A stretch of 64,000 nt of DNA from an uncultured Amylibacter sp. (GTDB lineage: Bacteria > Pseudomonadota > Alphaproteobacteria > Rhodobacterales > Rhodobacteraceae), in contig OY365738.1 in the NCBI GenBank assembly GCA_959347345.1, positions 2,132,501 through 2,196,500 of the forward strand, read 5' to 3'. Both the position numbers and the translations under genes were made by a program. The notes below the pieces were generated by a model. That model was not told where the DNA came from. It saw only the letters and a program-made list of their open reading frames with translations, and ran no database searches. Below, one piece after another: positions 45,561 through 54,369 of this stretch (its first letter is position 1; each line of letters opens with the position of its first letter).

Positions 45561-46382
45561 ATGACTTTAAAGACTGAAAAAAATACAGAAAAAAAGACTG
45601 AAAACCGAGCGATTTTGCATATTACGGGCAAGGATGCTTTTGCCTTTCTGCAAGGGCTTATCACCAATGATATGGCGAAAACTGCTTTGAATAATAATGG
45701 GGGGCTGGTCTATACCGCGTTGCTCTCCCCGCAGGGGAAATATCTGTTTGATTTCTTTGTTTTAGAGGATAGGGGGGATTATTTGGGTGCGGGTTATTTG
45801 ATTGATATTGACGCGGAATGCGCCGATGGATTTTGCCAAAGGCTGACTATGTATAAGCTCCGCGCCGAGGTGCAGATTGAAAAAACCATCGGTTGGGTTG
45901 CCCGTGGGCTGGGTGATAAAACGGAGGATGCAACGGTGCATCCCGACCCGCGACATGATTCGCTGGGTTGGCGTAGCTATCATTTTGACGCACCGCCCCC
46001 GTCATCTGATACGGAGTGCGATACGGATTGGAACGCGCTTTATGTGCGGCATTTAATCCCCAAAACGGGGGTGGAATTGATAGCGAATGAAACCTATATT
46101 TTGGAGGCAGGGTTTGAACGTTTGAACGGGGTGGATTTTCAAAAGGGCTGTTATGTTGGGCAAGAGGTCACCGCACGGATGAAGCACAAAACTACTCTGC
46201 GTAAGGGTTTGGCACGGGTGCGGTTGGACGGTGCGGTTCCCATCGGCACGGATATTATCGCGGGCGGTAAGTCCGTCGGCAAAGTGCTGTCCCAAGCCGA
46301 TGGCCACGCCATAGCCCACCTGCGGTTTGAACAGGCAAAGGGAGAGATGGTGGCTGATGGAGTTTTAGTTGTTAGTTATTAG
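45561..46382 (+). CDS. ygfZ: YgfZ-type folate-binding protein (iron-sulfur protein maintenance)
   Basis: About 273 residues from ATG 45561; earlier in-frame starts add a non-conserved segment. The N-terminal part (ILHITGKDAFAFLQGLITND) and the family signature KGCYVGQEVTARMKH near 199-213 place it in the YgfZ/GcvT-like folate-binding family, which supports assembly or repair of certain Fe-S proteins. The last codons (VLVVSY, then TAG) lie inside array G, so the C-terminus has been reshaped by the repeat. Divergent from the glycosyltransferase. Confidence 0.88.
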   Translation: MTLKTEKNTEKKTENRAILHITGKDAFAFLQGLITNDMAKTALNNNGGLVYTALLSPQGKYLFDFFVLEDRGDYLGAGYLIDIDAECADGFCQRLTMYKLRAEVQIEKTIGWVARGLGDKTEDATVHPDPRHDSLGWRSYHFDAPPPSSDTECDTDWNALYVRHLIPKTGVELIANETYILEAGFERLNGVDFQKGCYVGQEVTARMKHKTTLRKGLARVRLDGAVPIGTDIIAGGKSVGKVLSQADGHAIAHLRFEQAKGEMVADGVLVVSY

Positions 46383-46410
46383 TTGTTAGTTGTTAGTGAT
46401 TGGTTATTAG
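46365..46410 (+). repeat. Heptanucleotide array G (TTAGTTG/TTAGTTA/TTAGTGA)
   Basis: Six to seven units that start inside the coding end of ygfZ. Pairs with inverted array H (46790-46822). Confidence 0.93.
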
Positions 46411-46590
46411 GGATTGGAGGTTCGTTATTAGAGGTTAAGGGCAGAGGTTTTTTGTTGCGCCCTCACTTCGTGGCAAGCCACTTCGTTCGGTCGCCCGCCC
46501 GCCCACCCCTCCTGCGGAGAGCTGGACGGTTTTTTTTGGCTGGGGGTTTGGCTCAGCGTCTTGTATATAGTCTAAATAAATTTAGAGCAA
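46398..46590 (+). repeat. Noncoding repeat block, second dispersed family (copy 2)
   Basis: Shares TTATTAGGGATTGG, GGTTCGTTAT and TTAAGGGCAGAGGTTTTTTG with 35145-35320, followed by a Pro-codon-like CCCGCCCGCCCACCC tract. It runs into copy B of the first family. An ORF of 94 codons here is a by-product of the repeat. Confidence 0.75.
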
Positions 46591-46788
46591 ACCTATCACC
46601 AATTCCCAAGTATTCTAAACAAATAATCCACTCTATCGTCTTGTTATTCCAGATAGTAAATTTATAGAATCCCTAGCGTCTTGTAACCAAAGGGCTTTTG
46701 GCATGCTCCCGCGAAGCGGGGGCTACGCACAAAAGACCATGCTGGTCGGCATTCGCGTAGCGATGACGAAGACCCGCAAGGGCTAAAA
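46570..46788 (-). repeat. Dispersed noncoding repeat, copy B (reverse orientation)
   Basis: On the minus strand this reads the same ordered words as copies A and C, including TACGCGAATGCCGACCAGC, the hairpin CCCCGCTTCGCGGG, GGTTACAAGA, AGAATACTTGGGAA and TCTAAATTTATTTAG. Closest to copy C, which shares its long left part. Confidence 0.9.
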
Positions 46789-46789
46789 A

Positions 46790-46822
46790 AACTAATAACT
46801 AATAACTAACAACTAACAACTA
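46790..46822 (-). repeat. Heptanucleotide array H (AACTAAY units)
   Basis: Four to five units that end exactly at the stop codon of the inositol-monophosphatase-like gene. Confidence 0.93.
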
Positions 46823-47620
46823 TTAACTATCCAAAACCAACTTACAAAACGGATCAAAAATCTCCCCATTCGCCGCCAGCAAAATCGCGGGAGTTTTATC
46901 CTCTTTATCATCGGCGCTGTCTATCCACTTGCTCATCCCGCCCGCCTCTTGCAACACCATCAAACCAGCCGCCACCTGCACGGGCGTAGCCGTACTCTGC
47001 AAAAATCCGTCAAACCGCCCCATCGCCAGCCACACCAATCCCAAACAAGATGCCTCTAACATCCGCAAACCCCCGCCTCGCGCCGATATCCGTGCTTGCA
47101 TAGCCCGCATCCATTCCCCCTGCGCCACGCCACCATCGCCCGCATCGGTTAAAGCAAACACGCATTGCCCAACATCACGCCGCGCCGATACGCGAATCCT
47201 CTGATCATTTAGCCACGCACCCGCGCCGCGTTCCGCCACATACAACTCATCACTGATAGGATTGTAAATCACCGATGCAACCACCGCCCCGCGATGTTCC
47301 AACGCCACAGAAATCGCCCAAAACGGCAGAGCATGCGTGAAATTAACCACCCCATCCAAGGGCGCGACAATCCACCGCCGCGTAGGATCAACGCCCGCAA
47401 TATTTTGCACACCATCGGTATAACCATAGGTCTCACGGGCTTCAAACAATGCCTCTTGCAGATATTCACCGGTCCGTGCCTTGGCTTTATCGGTGAAATC
47501 GGCCGTGCCTTTGGGGGTGGATTGCAGTTTTTCCACCTCGTTAAAATCACGCAAAAGCCCACGCGCCGCGCGTCTTATCACCTTCATCATTACATTGATA
47601 TTTGCCGACCATTGCGCCAT
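46823..47620 (-). CDS. Inositol monophosphatase-fold protein lacking most metal ligands (probable pseudoenzyme)
   Basis: A 265-residue member of the SuhB/IMPase family by overall alignment: RRWIVAPLDGVVNFTHALP at 81-99, GRFDGFLQ at 201-208 and VAAGLMVLQEAGG at 216-228. The metal-binding residues are largely lost. The usual DPLDGT is APLDGV (Ala86, Asp89 kept), the GEE loop is replaced by DGVQ around 69-72, and the WD of the C-terminal KPWDMAAG motif is VQ (Gln215). It is therefore unlikely to hydrolyse phosphate esters, though the fold seems intact and the frame is uninterrupted. SuhB itself also has a non-catalytic role in rRNA transcription, so a structural role is possible. Lies just upstream of ffs on the opposite strand. 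Confidence 0.85.
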   Translation of the reverse strand: MAQWSANINVMMKVIRRAARGLLRDFNEVEKLQSTPKGTADFTDKAKARTGEYLQEALFEARETYGYTDGVQNIAGVDPTRRWIVAPLDGVVNFTHALPFWAISVALEHRGAVVASVIYNPISDELYVAERGAGAWLNDQRIRVSARRDVGQCVFALTDAGDGGVAQGEWMRAMQARISARGGGLRMLEASCLGLVWLAMGRFDGFLQSTATPVQVAAGLMVLQEAGGMSKWIDSADDKEDKTPAILLAANGEIFDPFCKLVLDS

Positions 47621-47770
47621 AATTTTGCCTTTTTTATTTTTGCGTATATGCTGTTTTTACACAAAACCCAAGGGCAAATATCGCTGTTTTGCCACATAAC
47701 CCGTATTAACCCACATTAACCCACATTAACCCGCTTGCCTTGCCCGCCGATTCCATGTATAGTAAGCAAA

Positions 47771-47861
47771 GAGAGGGGGCGCGGGCAAAGCTGTCGCCAA
47801 CTCGGTCAGATCCGGAAGGAAGCAGCCGTAACGAATTGTTTTTGGGTCGCTACCCCCTCTC
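47771..47861 (+). ncRNA. ffs: Signal recognition particle RNA (4.5S, small bacterial type)
   Basis: Ends GAGAGGGGG and CCCCCTCTC pair to close the hairpin. The conserved apical domain TCCGGAAGGAAGCAGCC is at about 47811-47827, with the symmetric-loop sequences GGTCAG and GTAACGA beside it. Length (about 91 nt) is normal for alphaproteobacteria. It stands 24 bp before dnaX on the same strand, a common placement. Confidence 0.95.
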
Positions 47862-47885
47862 GTTTTGTTGTATAGTTTAGGTCAG

Positions 47886-49832
47886 ATGAGCATCGAGCCC
47901 CCCGCATATCAAGTTTTGGCGCGTAAATATCGCCCTGCCAGTTTTGCCGATTTAATCGGGCAGGACACGATGGTGCGTACTTTGAAAAACGCCTTTGATT
48001 CAGACCGTATTGCCCATGCGTTTATCCTTACAGGCGTGCGTGGGGTTGGCAAAACCACGACCGCTCGGATTATCGCCAAGGGGCTGAATTGCATTGGCAA
48101 GGATGGCAAAGGTGGCGCGACTGTCGCGCCCTGTGGTTCGTGCGAGCCGTGTGTTGCTATCGCCCAAGGTCGCCATGTTGATGTGTTAGAGATGGACGCG
48201 GCATCACGTACTGGCGTTGATAATATCCGCGAGATTATCGATTCGGTGCATTACCGTGCAGCCTCCGCCCGTTATAAGATTTATATTATTGATGAGGTTC
48301 ATATGCTCTCATCCAGCGCGTTTAACGCGTTGTTAAAAACCTTGGAAGAACCGCCCGCCCATGTGAAATTCATCTTTGCCACGACAGAGATTCGCAAAAT
48401 CCCGATTACCGTGATGTCGCGGTGTCAAAGGTTTGATTTGCGCAGGATAGAGGCGGAAGTCATGGCGGAATTCCTGCAAAAAATCGCCAAGGCTGAGAAG
48501 GCAAAGATAGAACCAGACGCACTGGCCTTGCTGATTCGCGCAGGCGAGGGCTCTGTTCGCGATGCTTTGTCGCTTTTGGATCAAGCGATTGCCCATAGCA
48601 ATTCTGATATAAAAGCGGATAAATTGCGCACGATGTTGGGCTTTGCCGATCGCGGGCGGACGCTCGATTTGTTTCATTTTATTATGCAAGGGGATGCGCA
48701 ATCTGCCTTGGCGGAATTGGCGGAACAATCGGCGCAAGGTGCCGACCCGATGGCGATTTTGTCCGATTTGGCAGAGGTGACGCACTGGATTTCCGTGGTG
48801 AAACTATCGCCAGAGGCGGCGAAAGACCCAACCATTTCCCCTGATGTGCGCGACCGTGGGTTGCAAGCGGCAGAGGCACTGGCTATGCGTGGATTGGCGC
48901 GGATGTGGCAGATGTTATTAAAGGCGTTAAAGGAAATAAAGGACGCGCCGAATGCGTTAATGGCGGCGGAGATGGCGATAATTCGCCTGACCCATATTGC
49001 CGATTTGCCCAGCCCTGATGAGATTATAGGGTTGTTAAAGGCGCAAGAACAGGTTGCGCCAGAGGAGGCGGGTGCGAGTGAAGCCACGCCCAAAGCCGTA
49101 TCTAAAAAAACGCAAACACCTGTGGCAAAGTCCGAGCCTGTTGCAAAGGCTAAACCAGAGTCTAGTCAGTCCGCACAACCCGCACAAACAACCCCGCAAT
49201 CTGTACCAGAGTCCGTGCCAGAGTCTACCCCTGAACCTACCGCCTCTTTATCACAAGAACCGCAACCAGATTCACAAACCGAACCCGCAACTCTTGTTGC
49301 TATCCAAGGTGGCACGAACGGCAACGCGGCACTAGACTCCGCGCCCGACCCAAACGCCGACCCCAACAAAGCCTTCACCGATTTTGCCCAAGTCGTTGCC
49401 CTTATCCGCGCGAAAAACGATATTCCCCTGCTTTACGAAGTGGAAACCCACCTGCGTCTTGTCAGCTATAAACCCGGGCGGATTGAATTCCAACCCACGC
49501 CGACTGCTGCCAAAGATTTGTCGCAGTTATTGTCGCAGAGGTTAAAGCTCTGGACTGGGCATCGCTGGGGGGTCAGTATCGTGGGGCAGGGCGGTGGTGA
49601 AACCATTGCCGAGCAAAACCAAGCCCGCCAATCCACGCAACGCGAACAGGTGAAAACCCATCCGTTGGTTGCCGCCGCGATGGAAGTGTTTGCGGGGGCC
49701 GAGATTGTGAAAGTTCATCCTGTTAGTGAAAAATCGTTTGAAACCGCGCAAACGGATAATTTTGACGCGCCCGATAATTTTCCCACGGACGCGGATGATA
49801 TTGACGATGAAACATGGGATGCGTTTGAATAA
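47886..49832 (+). CDS. dnaX: DNA polymerase III subunits gamma/tau
   Basis: A 648-residue clamp-loader ATPase starting at ATG 47886 (MSIEPPAYQVLARKYRP); an earlier in-frame start at 47865 lies at the end of the SRP RNA gene and is unlikely. Walker A GVRGVGKTT is near 46-54, the zinc site near 70-90 includes CGSCEPC, and IIDEVHMLSSSAFNALLKTL near 130-150 is Walker B. The arginine finger region TVMSRCQRFD follows. Residues about 390-490 are a Gln/Pro/Glu-rich linker, and the C-terminal 130 residues match the tau-specific polymerase-binding region of alphaproteobacteria. recR follows after 37 bp. Confidence 0.95.
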   Translation: MSIEPPAYQVLARKYRPASFADLIGQDTMVRTLKNAFDSDRIAHAFILTGVRGVGKTTTARIIAKGLNCIGKDGKGGATVAPCGSCEPCVAIAQGRHVDVLEMDAASRTGVDNIREIIDSVHYRAASARYKIYIIDEVHMLSSSAFNALLKTLEEPPAHVKFIFATTEIRKIPITVMSRCQRFDLRRIEAEVMAEFLQKIAKAEKAKIEPDALALLIRAGEGSVRDALSLLDQAIAHSNSDIKADKLRTMLGFADRGRTLDLFHFIMQGDAQSALAELAEQSAQGADPMAILSDLAEVTHWISVVKLSPEAAKDPTISPDVRDRGLQAAEALAMRGLARMWQMLLKALKEIKDAPNALMAAEMAIIRLTHIADLPSPDEIIGLLKAQEQVAPEEAGASEATPKAVSKKTQTPVAKSEPVAKAKPESSQSAQPAQTTPQSVPESVPESTPEPTASLSQEPQPDSQTEPATLVAIQGGTNGNAALDSAPDPNADPNKAFTDFAQVVALIRAKNDIPLLYEVETHLRLVSYKPGRIEFQPTPTAAKDLSQLLSQRLKLWTGHRWGVSIVGQGGGETIAEQNQARQSTQREQVKTHPLVAAAMEVFAGAEIVKVHPVSEKSFETAQTDNFDAPDNFPTDADDIDDETWDAFE

Positions 49833-49869
49833 CGCACCCTTACACCTTAAAAATATTTCTTAAACCCAA

Positions 49870-50466
49870 ATGAACTCGCCCAACAAAGACATAGACCACC
49901 TGATTCAACTGATGGCAAAACTGCCGGGCTTTGGTCCGCGTTCGGCCCGCCGTGCCGTCCTGCATCTGGTGAAAAAACGCGATGTTTTGCTTGCGCCCTT
50001 GGCGGATAGCCTGTTAAATGTCGCCTCCCGCGTTGGCGAATGCGCGGTTTGTGGCAATTTATCCACCGCCGATAAATGCGATATTTGCACCGACCCGCGC
50101 CGTGCCAACGGGCAGATTTGCGTGATAGAGGATGTGTCGGATTTGTGGGCGATGGAACGCTCAAATATGTATCGGGGCGCGTATCATATCCTTGGCGGAG
50201 TGTTGTCCGCGTTAGACCATATCGGCCCGGAAGAGCTGCGTATTCCGTTGTTATTGGAACGGGTTCAGGGCGGTATTACAGAGGTGATTTTGGCATTAAA
50301 CGCCACGATTGACGGGCAGACGACCGCGCATTATATTGCCGACCAGTTGCAGGAAAGCGGGCTGGTGATTACCACTCTGGCACAGGGGATTCCGATTGGC
50401 GGAGAGCTGGATTATCTGGATGACGGCACGATAAACGAAGCGTTTCGGGCGCGGCGAAGCCTTTGA
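49870..50466 (+). CDS. recR: Recombination mediator RecR
   Basis: A 198-residue protein for RecFOR-dependent gap repair. N-terminal helix-hairpin-helix [16 protein letters not shown] near 18-33, the zinc finger [16 protein letters not shown] at 58-73, then a Toprim domain with [13 protein letters not shown] near 86-98, and the C-terminal Walker B-like segment ARGI-type [15 protein letters not shown]. In most bacteria ybaB (ebfC) lies between dnaX and recR; it is not present here. Confidence 0.96.
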   Translation: MNSPNKDIDHLIQLMAKLPGFGPRSARRAVLHLVKKRDVLLAPLADSLLNVASRVGECAVCGNLSTADKCDICTDPRRANGQICVIEDVSDLWAMERSNMYRGAYHILGGVLSALDHIGPEELRIPLLLERVQGGITEVILALNATIDGQTTAHYIADQLQESGLVITTLAQGIPIGGELDYLDDGTINEAFRARRSL

Positions 50467-50479
50467 TTTAAGAGTTGAT

Positions 50480-51385
50480 TTAGGGGTTAGTTTTTTTCGC
50501 GATATTCTCACGATGCGCCACATACAAAGTGGATAGCGTAATAATCACCGCCCCCAAAACCGTTGCCACGCTTGGCACTTCGGCAAACAAAAAATACCCA
50601 GCAATCCCAATGAAAACCAACCGCAGATAGGAAATCGGGGCAATCACCGCAGCCTCGCCAAAACGATAGGCTTGGATATCGCAAAACTGGCGCATCACGC
50701 CAACGATAATCACCAAAACCAGCCATCCCCAAATCACCCAGCCCGTCGGAACGGCAAAATGCCCCTGCACCAAAATCAGCGAAAATATCGCCGTGATAAC
50801 ACTGGCAGAGGCAACTGTGCTGAGGACTCCATCCTTATCCGCCAGCCCGCGTGACATAATCAGGGCAGAGGCATAAAACAAAGAACTGCCCAGCGCCGAC
50901 AAAACCCCCAAAGGCGGCAGTTGCGTATCAGGGCGTAGAAAAATTAGCACACCCAGAAACCCAACGGCTATCGCGCTCGCCCGACGTAGACCTATTTTCT
51001 CCCCATGGATAAAAATCGATAGAATCGCCGCGAAAATCGGGGCGGTGAAAAATATCGCGCTGACCGCGGCTAGGGGGACATTGGCTATCGCGTAAAATCC
51101 AAAATGCGTCGCCAAAGCGATAAACAACCCCCGCAAAATATGGCGTTTGGGTTGGGAAAACCGCACCTGCCCGCGCAGTCCAGAAAACATCATTAACGCC
51201 AGCCCGCCGACCAAAACCGTCACCCAAAACCGTATCAGAACAATCATCCGCGTGTCCATGTATTCGGCCGTGCCACGAATGGCTACGGTAATCACGCTGG
51301 CGGCAATCACCGCGGCAAAAGCCCAGATAAACCCGCGCATAACGTCAGTTTTATTCGGTTGTCGTGGCGGTATTATTTTGGGCAT
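50480..51385 (-). CDS. EamA-family (DMT) membrane transporter
   Basis: A 301-residue protein of about ten membrane helices forming two EamA repeats (residues about 10-140 and 155-290). Conserved elements are the ALxxxxLPxAxxxxIFFTAPIFAAILS-like region near 105-120 and SYLRLVFIGIAGYFLFAEVPS near 245-265. The family exports or exchanges metabolites such as amino acids and their substrate cannot be predicted. It converges on recR across 13 bp and is divergent from hemF. Confidence 0.88.
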   Translation of the reverse strand: MPKIIPPRQPNKTDVMRGFIWAFAAVIAASVITVAIRGTAEYMDTRMIVLIRFWVTVLVGGLALMMFSGLRGQVRFSQPKRHILRGLFIALATHFGFYAIANVPLAAVSAIFFTAPIFAAILSIFIHGEKIGLRRASAIAVGFLGVLIFLRPDTQLPPLGVLSALGSSLFYASALIMSRGLADKDGVLSTVASASVITAIFSLILVQGHFAVPTGWVIWGWLVLVIIVGVMRQFCDIQAYRFGEAAVIAPISYLRLVFIGIAGYFLFAEVPSVATVLGAVIITLSTLYVAHRENIAKKTNP

Positions 51386-51501
51386 AAGGGCGGGGGTTTC
51401 CTAAATATCATAATCCCAATCAAACACGGATAGCGGTTATTGTCAAGCGATTGTTAATCGCAGGGCTGGCAAATCGTGCGTAAATATCGTAAGTGCAAGC
51501 T

Positions 51502-52371
51502 ATGGATATGGAACAGAATAAACAAACGGCAGCCCAGTGGTTTGCCGATTTGCGCGATGATATTTGCACGGCTTTTGAGGATTTGGAGGACGCCCAAATC
51601 ATCGGTGCGTTCAAAGACCGCCCAGCGGGGCGGTTTATCCGCAAAGAAACACGCGGTGCGCAAGGCGGCGGAGGGCAGATGGCGACCTTTAAAAACGGGC
51701 GGTTATTTGAAAAGGTCGGGGTGAATATATCCACCGTTTATGGGCAGTTATCGCCCGCCGCCCGTGCGTTAATGGGTGCGGACAAAGCGGTTGCCTTTGA
51801 TGAAAACGGCGATTTCTGGGCGGCTGGGATTTCTTTGGTAGCCCACATGAACAGCCCCCATTGCCCCGCCGTTCATATGAATACGCGGATGTTTTGCGCG
51901 GCCGATACCTATTGGTTTGGTGGCGGGTGTGATTTGAATCCAATGATTGATAACCCCGCCGATACCGCCCATTTTCACGAGGTATTAAAGACCGCCTGTG
52001 ATGCCTATGATGCCGATTATTATGCCAAGTTTAAGGCTTGGGCGGATTCGTATTTTATGCTGCCCCATCGTGGCGAAGCCCGTGGCGTTGGCGGGATATT
52101 CTTTGATAATTTAAACACGGGCGATTGGGCGTGTGATTTTGCTTTTACCCGCGCGGTTGGCAAGGCGTTTTTATTGGCTTACGCACCTATTATTCATAAA
52201 CGGCGGCTTATGGACTGGACAGAGGCCGAACGCGAAGTTCAATTACACAAACGCGGGCGGTATGTGGAGTTTAATTTATTGTATGATAGAGGCACGCAGT
52301 TCGGTCTGCAATCAGGGCATGATGCCGATGCGGTGTTAATGAGCATGCCGCCATTGGCAATGTGGGGTTAG
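51502..52371 (+). CDS. hemF: Oxygen-dependent coproporphyrinogen III oxidase
   Basis: A 289-residue enzyme of heme synthesis that oxidatively decarboxylates coproporphyrinogen III. Family sequences are present throughout: GRLFEKVGVNIS near 68-79, HMNTRMFCA near 125, WFGGGCDLNP near 138-147, YFMLPHRGEARGVGGIFFD near 185-203 and RGRYVEFNLLYDRGT near 253-267. ATG 51502 is chosen; ATG 51508 and GTG 51493 are also in frame. Its TAG stop interlocks with the TAA stop of the converging beta-galactosidase gene, sharing the bases TTAG. Confidence 0.95.
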   Translation: MDMEQNKQTAAQWFADLRDDICTAFEDLEDAQIIGAFKDRPAGRFIRKETRGAQGGGGQMATFKNGRLFEKVGVNISTVYGQLSPAARALMGADKAVAFDENGDFWAAGISLVAHMNSPHCPAVHMNTRMFCAADTYWFGGGCDLNPMIDNPADTAHFHEVLKTACDAYDADYYAKFKAWADSYFMLPHRGEARGVGGIFFDNLNTGDWACDFAFTRAVGKAFLLAYAPIIHKRRLMDWTEAEREVQLHKRGRYVEFNLLYDRGTQFGLQSGHDADAVLMSMPPLAMWG

Positions 52372-54209
52372 GGTTTATTTATATTTAACACATCACAGGC
52401 TTTTACAGATAGCCCGTTAAAATCCACATCATAATCATTATAATTCACCAGCATATCGCCCCACGCAGTGTGGCGTTTGCGCAAACCCTCTGGCATTTGC
52501 TCGGTCGTAATACCCGCACGGGTCGCCATATCCGTTAAGACTCGAACCAATGCGGTATCATCCAGCCACGCACCAATATAAAACCGCTTATCCTGCACAC
52601 CATCTTGTCCAACAACAACCGCCGCGCCGTCAACAGTTGCCTCTATCACTGCTCCATTTACCGCCAAATCCTCCATCCATTTTTTCACAAACCCGCCGTT
52701 TGCCAAGGCAATCTGCACATTCGGGCGTAGGGTTGCGACACGCAAAACCTGCACATCCAGCCCGTTAATATCAGGGGCGTTTGTGTTTGTCATCATCCCC
52801 TCCGCCTTACTGGCGAACCGCGGACCATAGACGATTGCAGCATCGCTGGCATTCAGAGCCTGTGTGAAATCCGCCTCTGCCTGCATTAACGCGGGGATAA
52901 TAATCAACCGCCGCCCTTTGATTTCATCAATCTGTGCGGGGATGATATCAACCGAAAGCCCCAAACGGCGCAACGCCCGATAGGTATCAAAAACCACGCG
53001 GAAATAATCAAAATCGCGTCCTTGGGGCTGAACATCCCACGCCCATTGTGATGGATAATCAAACACCAACGCGACATCGGCACGGGGGGTTACGCCCGCC
53101 TCCCCCAATTCTGCCAGCTCTTGCCCGACCCGCGTTACCTCTGCCAAACCCTCCGCGTCCGAGCCATCACTGCGCAATAATCCCGCATGCATTTGTTCTT
53201 GGGCAAACCCCGCCTGTCGCCAGCGAAAGAAGGATACGACTTCTGCGCCATGGGCAAAAGCCTCCCACGTCCATAATCGCACCATACCCGCCTTTGGAAT
53301 AGGATTCCACGCAGCCCAATTCACCGGGCCGGGCTGTTGTTCCATCACCCACCATCGCCCGCGCCCCACGGCTCGGTATAAATCGTGGTGGAAGGCTTGG
53401 AAATCGGGGTCGCCTTGGGTGTAGAAACGGGCTTTCCAATCGTCATTATCCTCTAACGCCTCTTCCAAAAAGCCCAAAGGATAACTGTCCCAACTGGCGA
53501 TATCCAAATCCGCCCCGACTTCATAATGGTCAAAATCCGTGACTCGTCCCATGTAATTATGAATAAGCGGGGCGTTGGAATGGGCGCGAATCGCGTCGGC
53601 TTGGGCGCGGTTGAAGGCAACGACTTGGGCGGAAGAATATCGGCCGAAATCCCACGCGTGGGCGGGGTTAGGCTCGGTTACACAGATATTCGGCAGGTCT
53701 ATCTGGGTGAAATCATCGTATTCCATTGACCAAAACACATTGCCCCATGCGCGATTTAACGCATCTATGGATTGGTATTTTTGCGCCAGCCAATCGCAAA
53801 AGCCCGCCTTTGCTGCGGGGGAATAGGATTGCGTCGTGTTATGACAGCCATATTCGTTATCAATTTGCCATGCGGTAATATGCGGATTTTTGCCATATCG
53901 AGTTGCCAGAACGCGGGCAATACGGGCGGCTTGGTCGCGATAGGGTAGGTGGGAAAAGCAATAATGACGGCGCGAGCCGAATCCTCGCGTTTGTCCATCG
54001 CGCCCTTGGGCGAGCATATCGGGGTATTTATCCACCATCCACCGAGGCGGAGTGGCAGTGGGGGTGCCAAGGACTATGTTTAATCCCGCCTGTCCTAGGG
54101 TGTCAATCGCGCTATCCAGCCAATCCCAAGTGAAAGTGTCAGGGCTGGGTTCAATCCGCGACCACGCGAATTCGCCAATCCGCACGACAGAGATGTTTGC
54201 CTTGCGCAT
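52368..54209 (-). CDS. GH42 beta-galactosidase whose native start is missing
   Basis: A GH42 enzyme hydrolysing terminal beta-D-galactosides. ISVVRIGEFAWSRIEP, the acid/base region AWQIDNEYGC (Glu within NEYG, near residue 119) and, later, WWVMEQQPGPVNWA with the nucleophile glutamate near 282 are conserved, followed by the trimerisation domain and a C-terminal beta domain. The listed start at 54209 is the first possible ATG, but the sequence before it in the same frame still encodes the family N-terminus LGVCYYPEHWTPSDW (about residues 1-20 of the native protein). Reading further back to the in-frame TAA at 54369-54371, I find no ATG, GTG or TTG; the frame enters array I instead. The barrel's first strand is thus probably not translated, and the gene may be inactive. 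Confidence 0.85.
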   Translation of the reverse strand: MRKANISVVRIGEFAWSRIEPSPDTFTWDWLDSAIDTLGQAGLNIVLGTPTATPPRWMVDKYPDMLAQGRDGQTRGFGSRRHYCFSHLPYRDQAARIARVLATRYGKNPHITAWQIDNEYGCHNTTQSYSPAAKAGFCDWLAQKYQSIDALNRAWGNVFWSMEYDDFTQIDLPNICVTEPNPAHAWDFGRYSSAQVVAFNRAQADAIRAHSNAPLIHNYMGRVTDFDHYEVGADLDIASWDSYPLGFLEEALEDNDDWKARFYTQGDPDFQAFHHDLYRAVGRGRWWVMEQQPGPVNWAAWNPIPKAGMVRLWTWEAFAHGAEVVSFFRWRQAGFAQEQMHAGLLRSDGSDAEGLAEVTRVGQELAELGEAGVTPRADVALVFDYPSQWAWDVQPQGRDFDYFRVVFDTYRALRRLGLSVDIIPAQIDEIKGRRLIIIPALMQAEADFTQALNASDAAIVYGPRFASKAEGMMTNTNAPDINGLDVQVLRVATLRPNVQIALANGGFVKKWMEDLAVNGAVIEATVDGAAVVVGQDGVQDKRFYIGAWLDDTALVRVLTDMATRAGITTEQMPEGLRKRHTAWGDMLVNYNDYDVDFNGLSVKACDVLNINKP

Positions 54210-54272
54210 ACGCGCGGCATCCTGCGCCCAATCGCTGGGAGTCCAATGTTCGGGGTAGTAGCAAACGCCAAG

Positions 54273-54366
54273 CGAATGGTGAATTGTGAATGGTGAATTG
54301 TGAATGATTAAGCCTGTTGTTATGATTAATGGTGAATTGTGAATGGTGAATTGTGAATTGCGAATG
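54273..54366 (+). repeat. Heptanucleotide array I (GTGAATT/GTGAATG)
   Basis: Two runs of GTGAATT/GTGAATG units separated by a short unique stretch (about 54306-54328). The right run ends 3 bp from the DUF4209 stop; the left run touches the beta-galactosidase coding sequence. Inverted relative to array J. Confidence 0.92.
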
Positions 54367-54369
54367 ATT

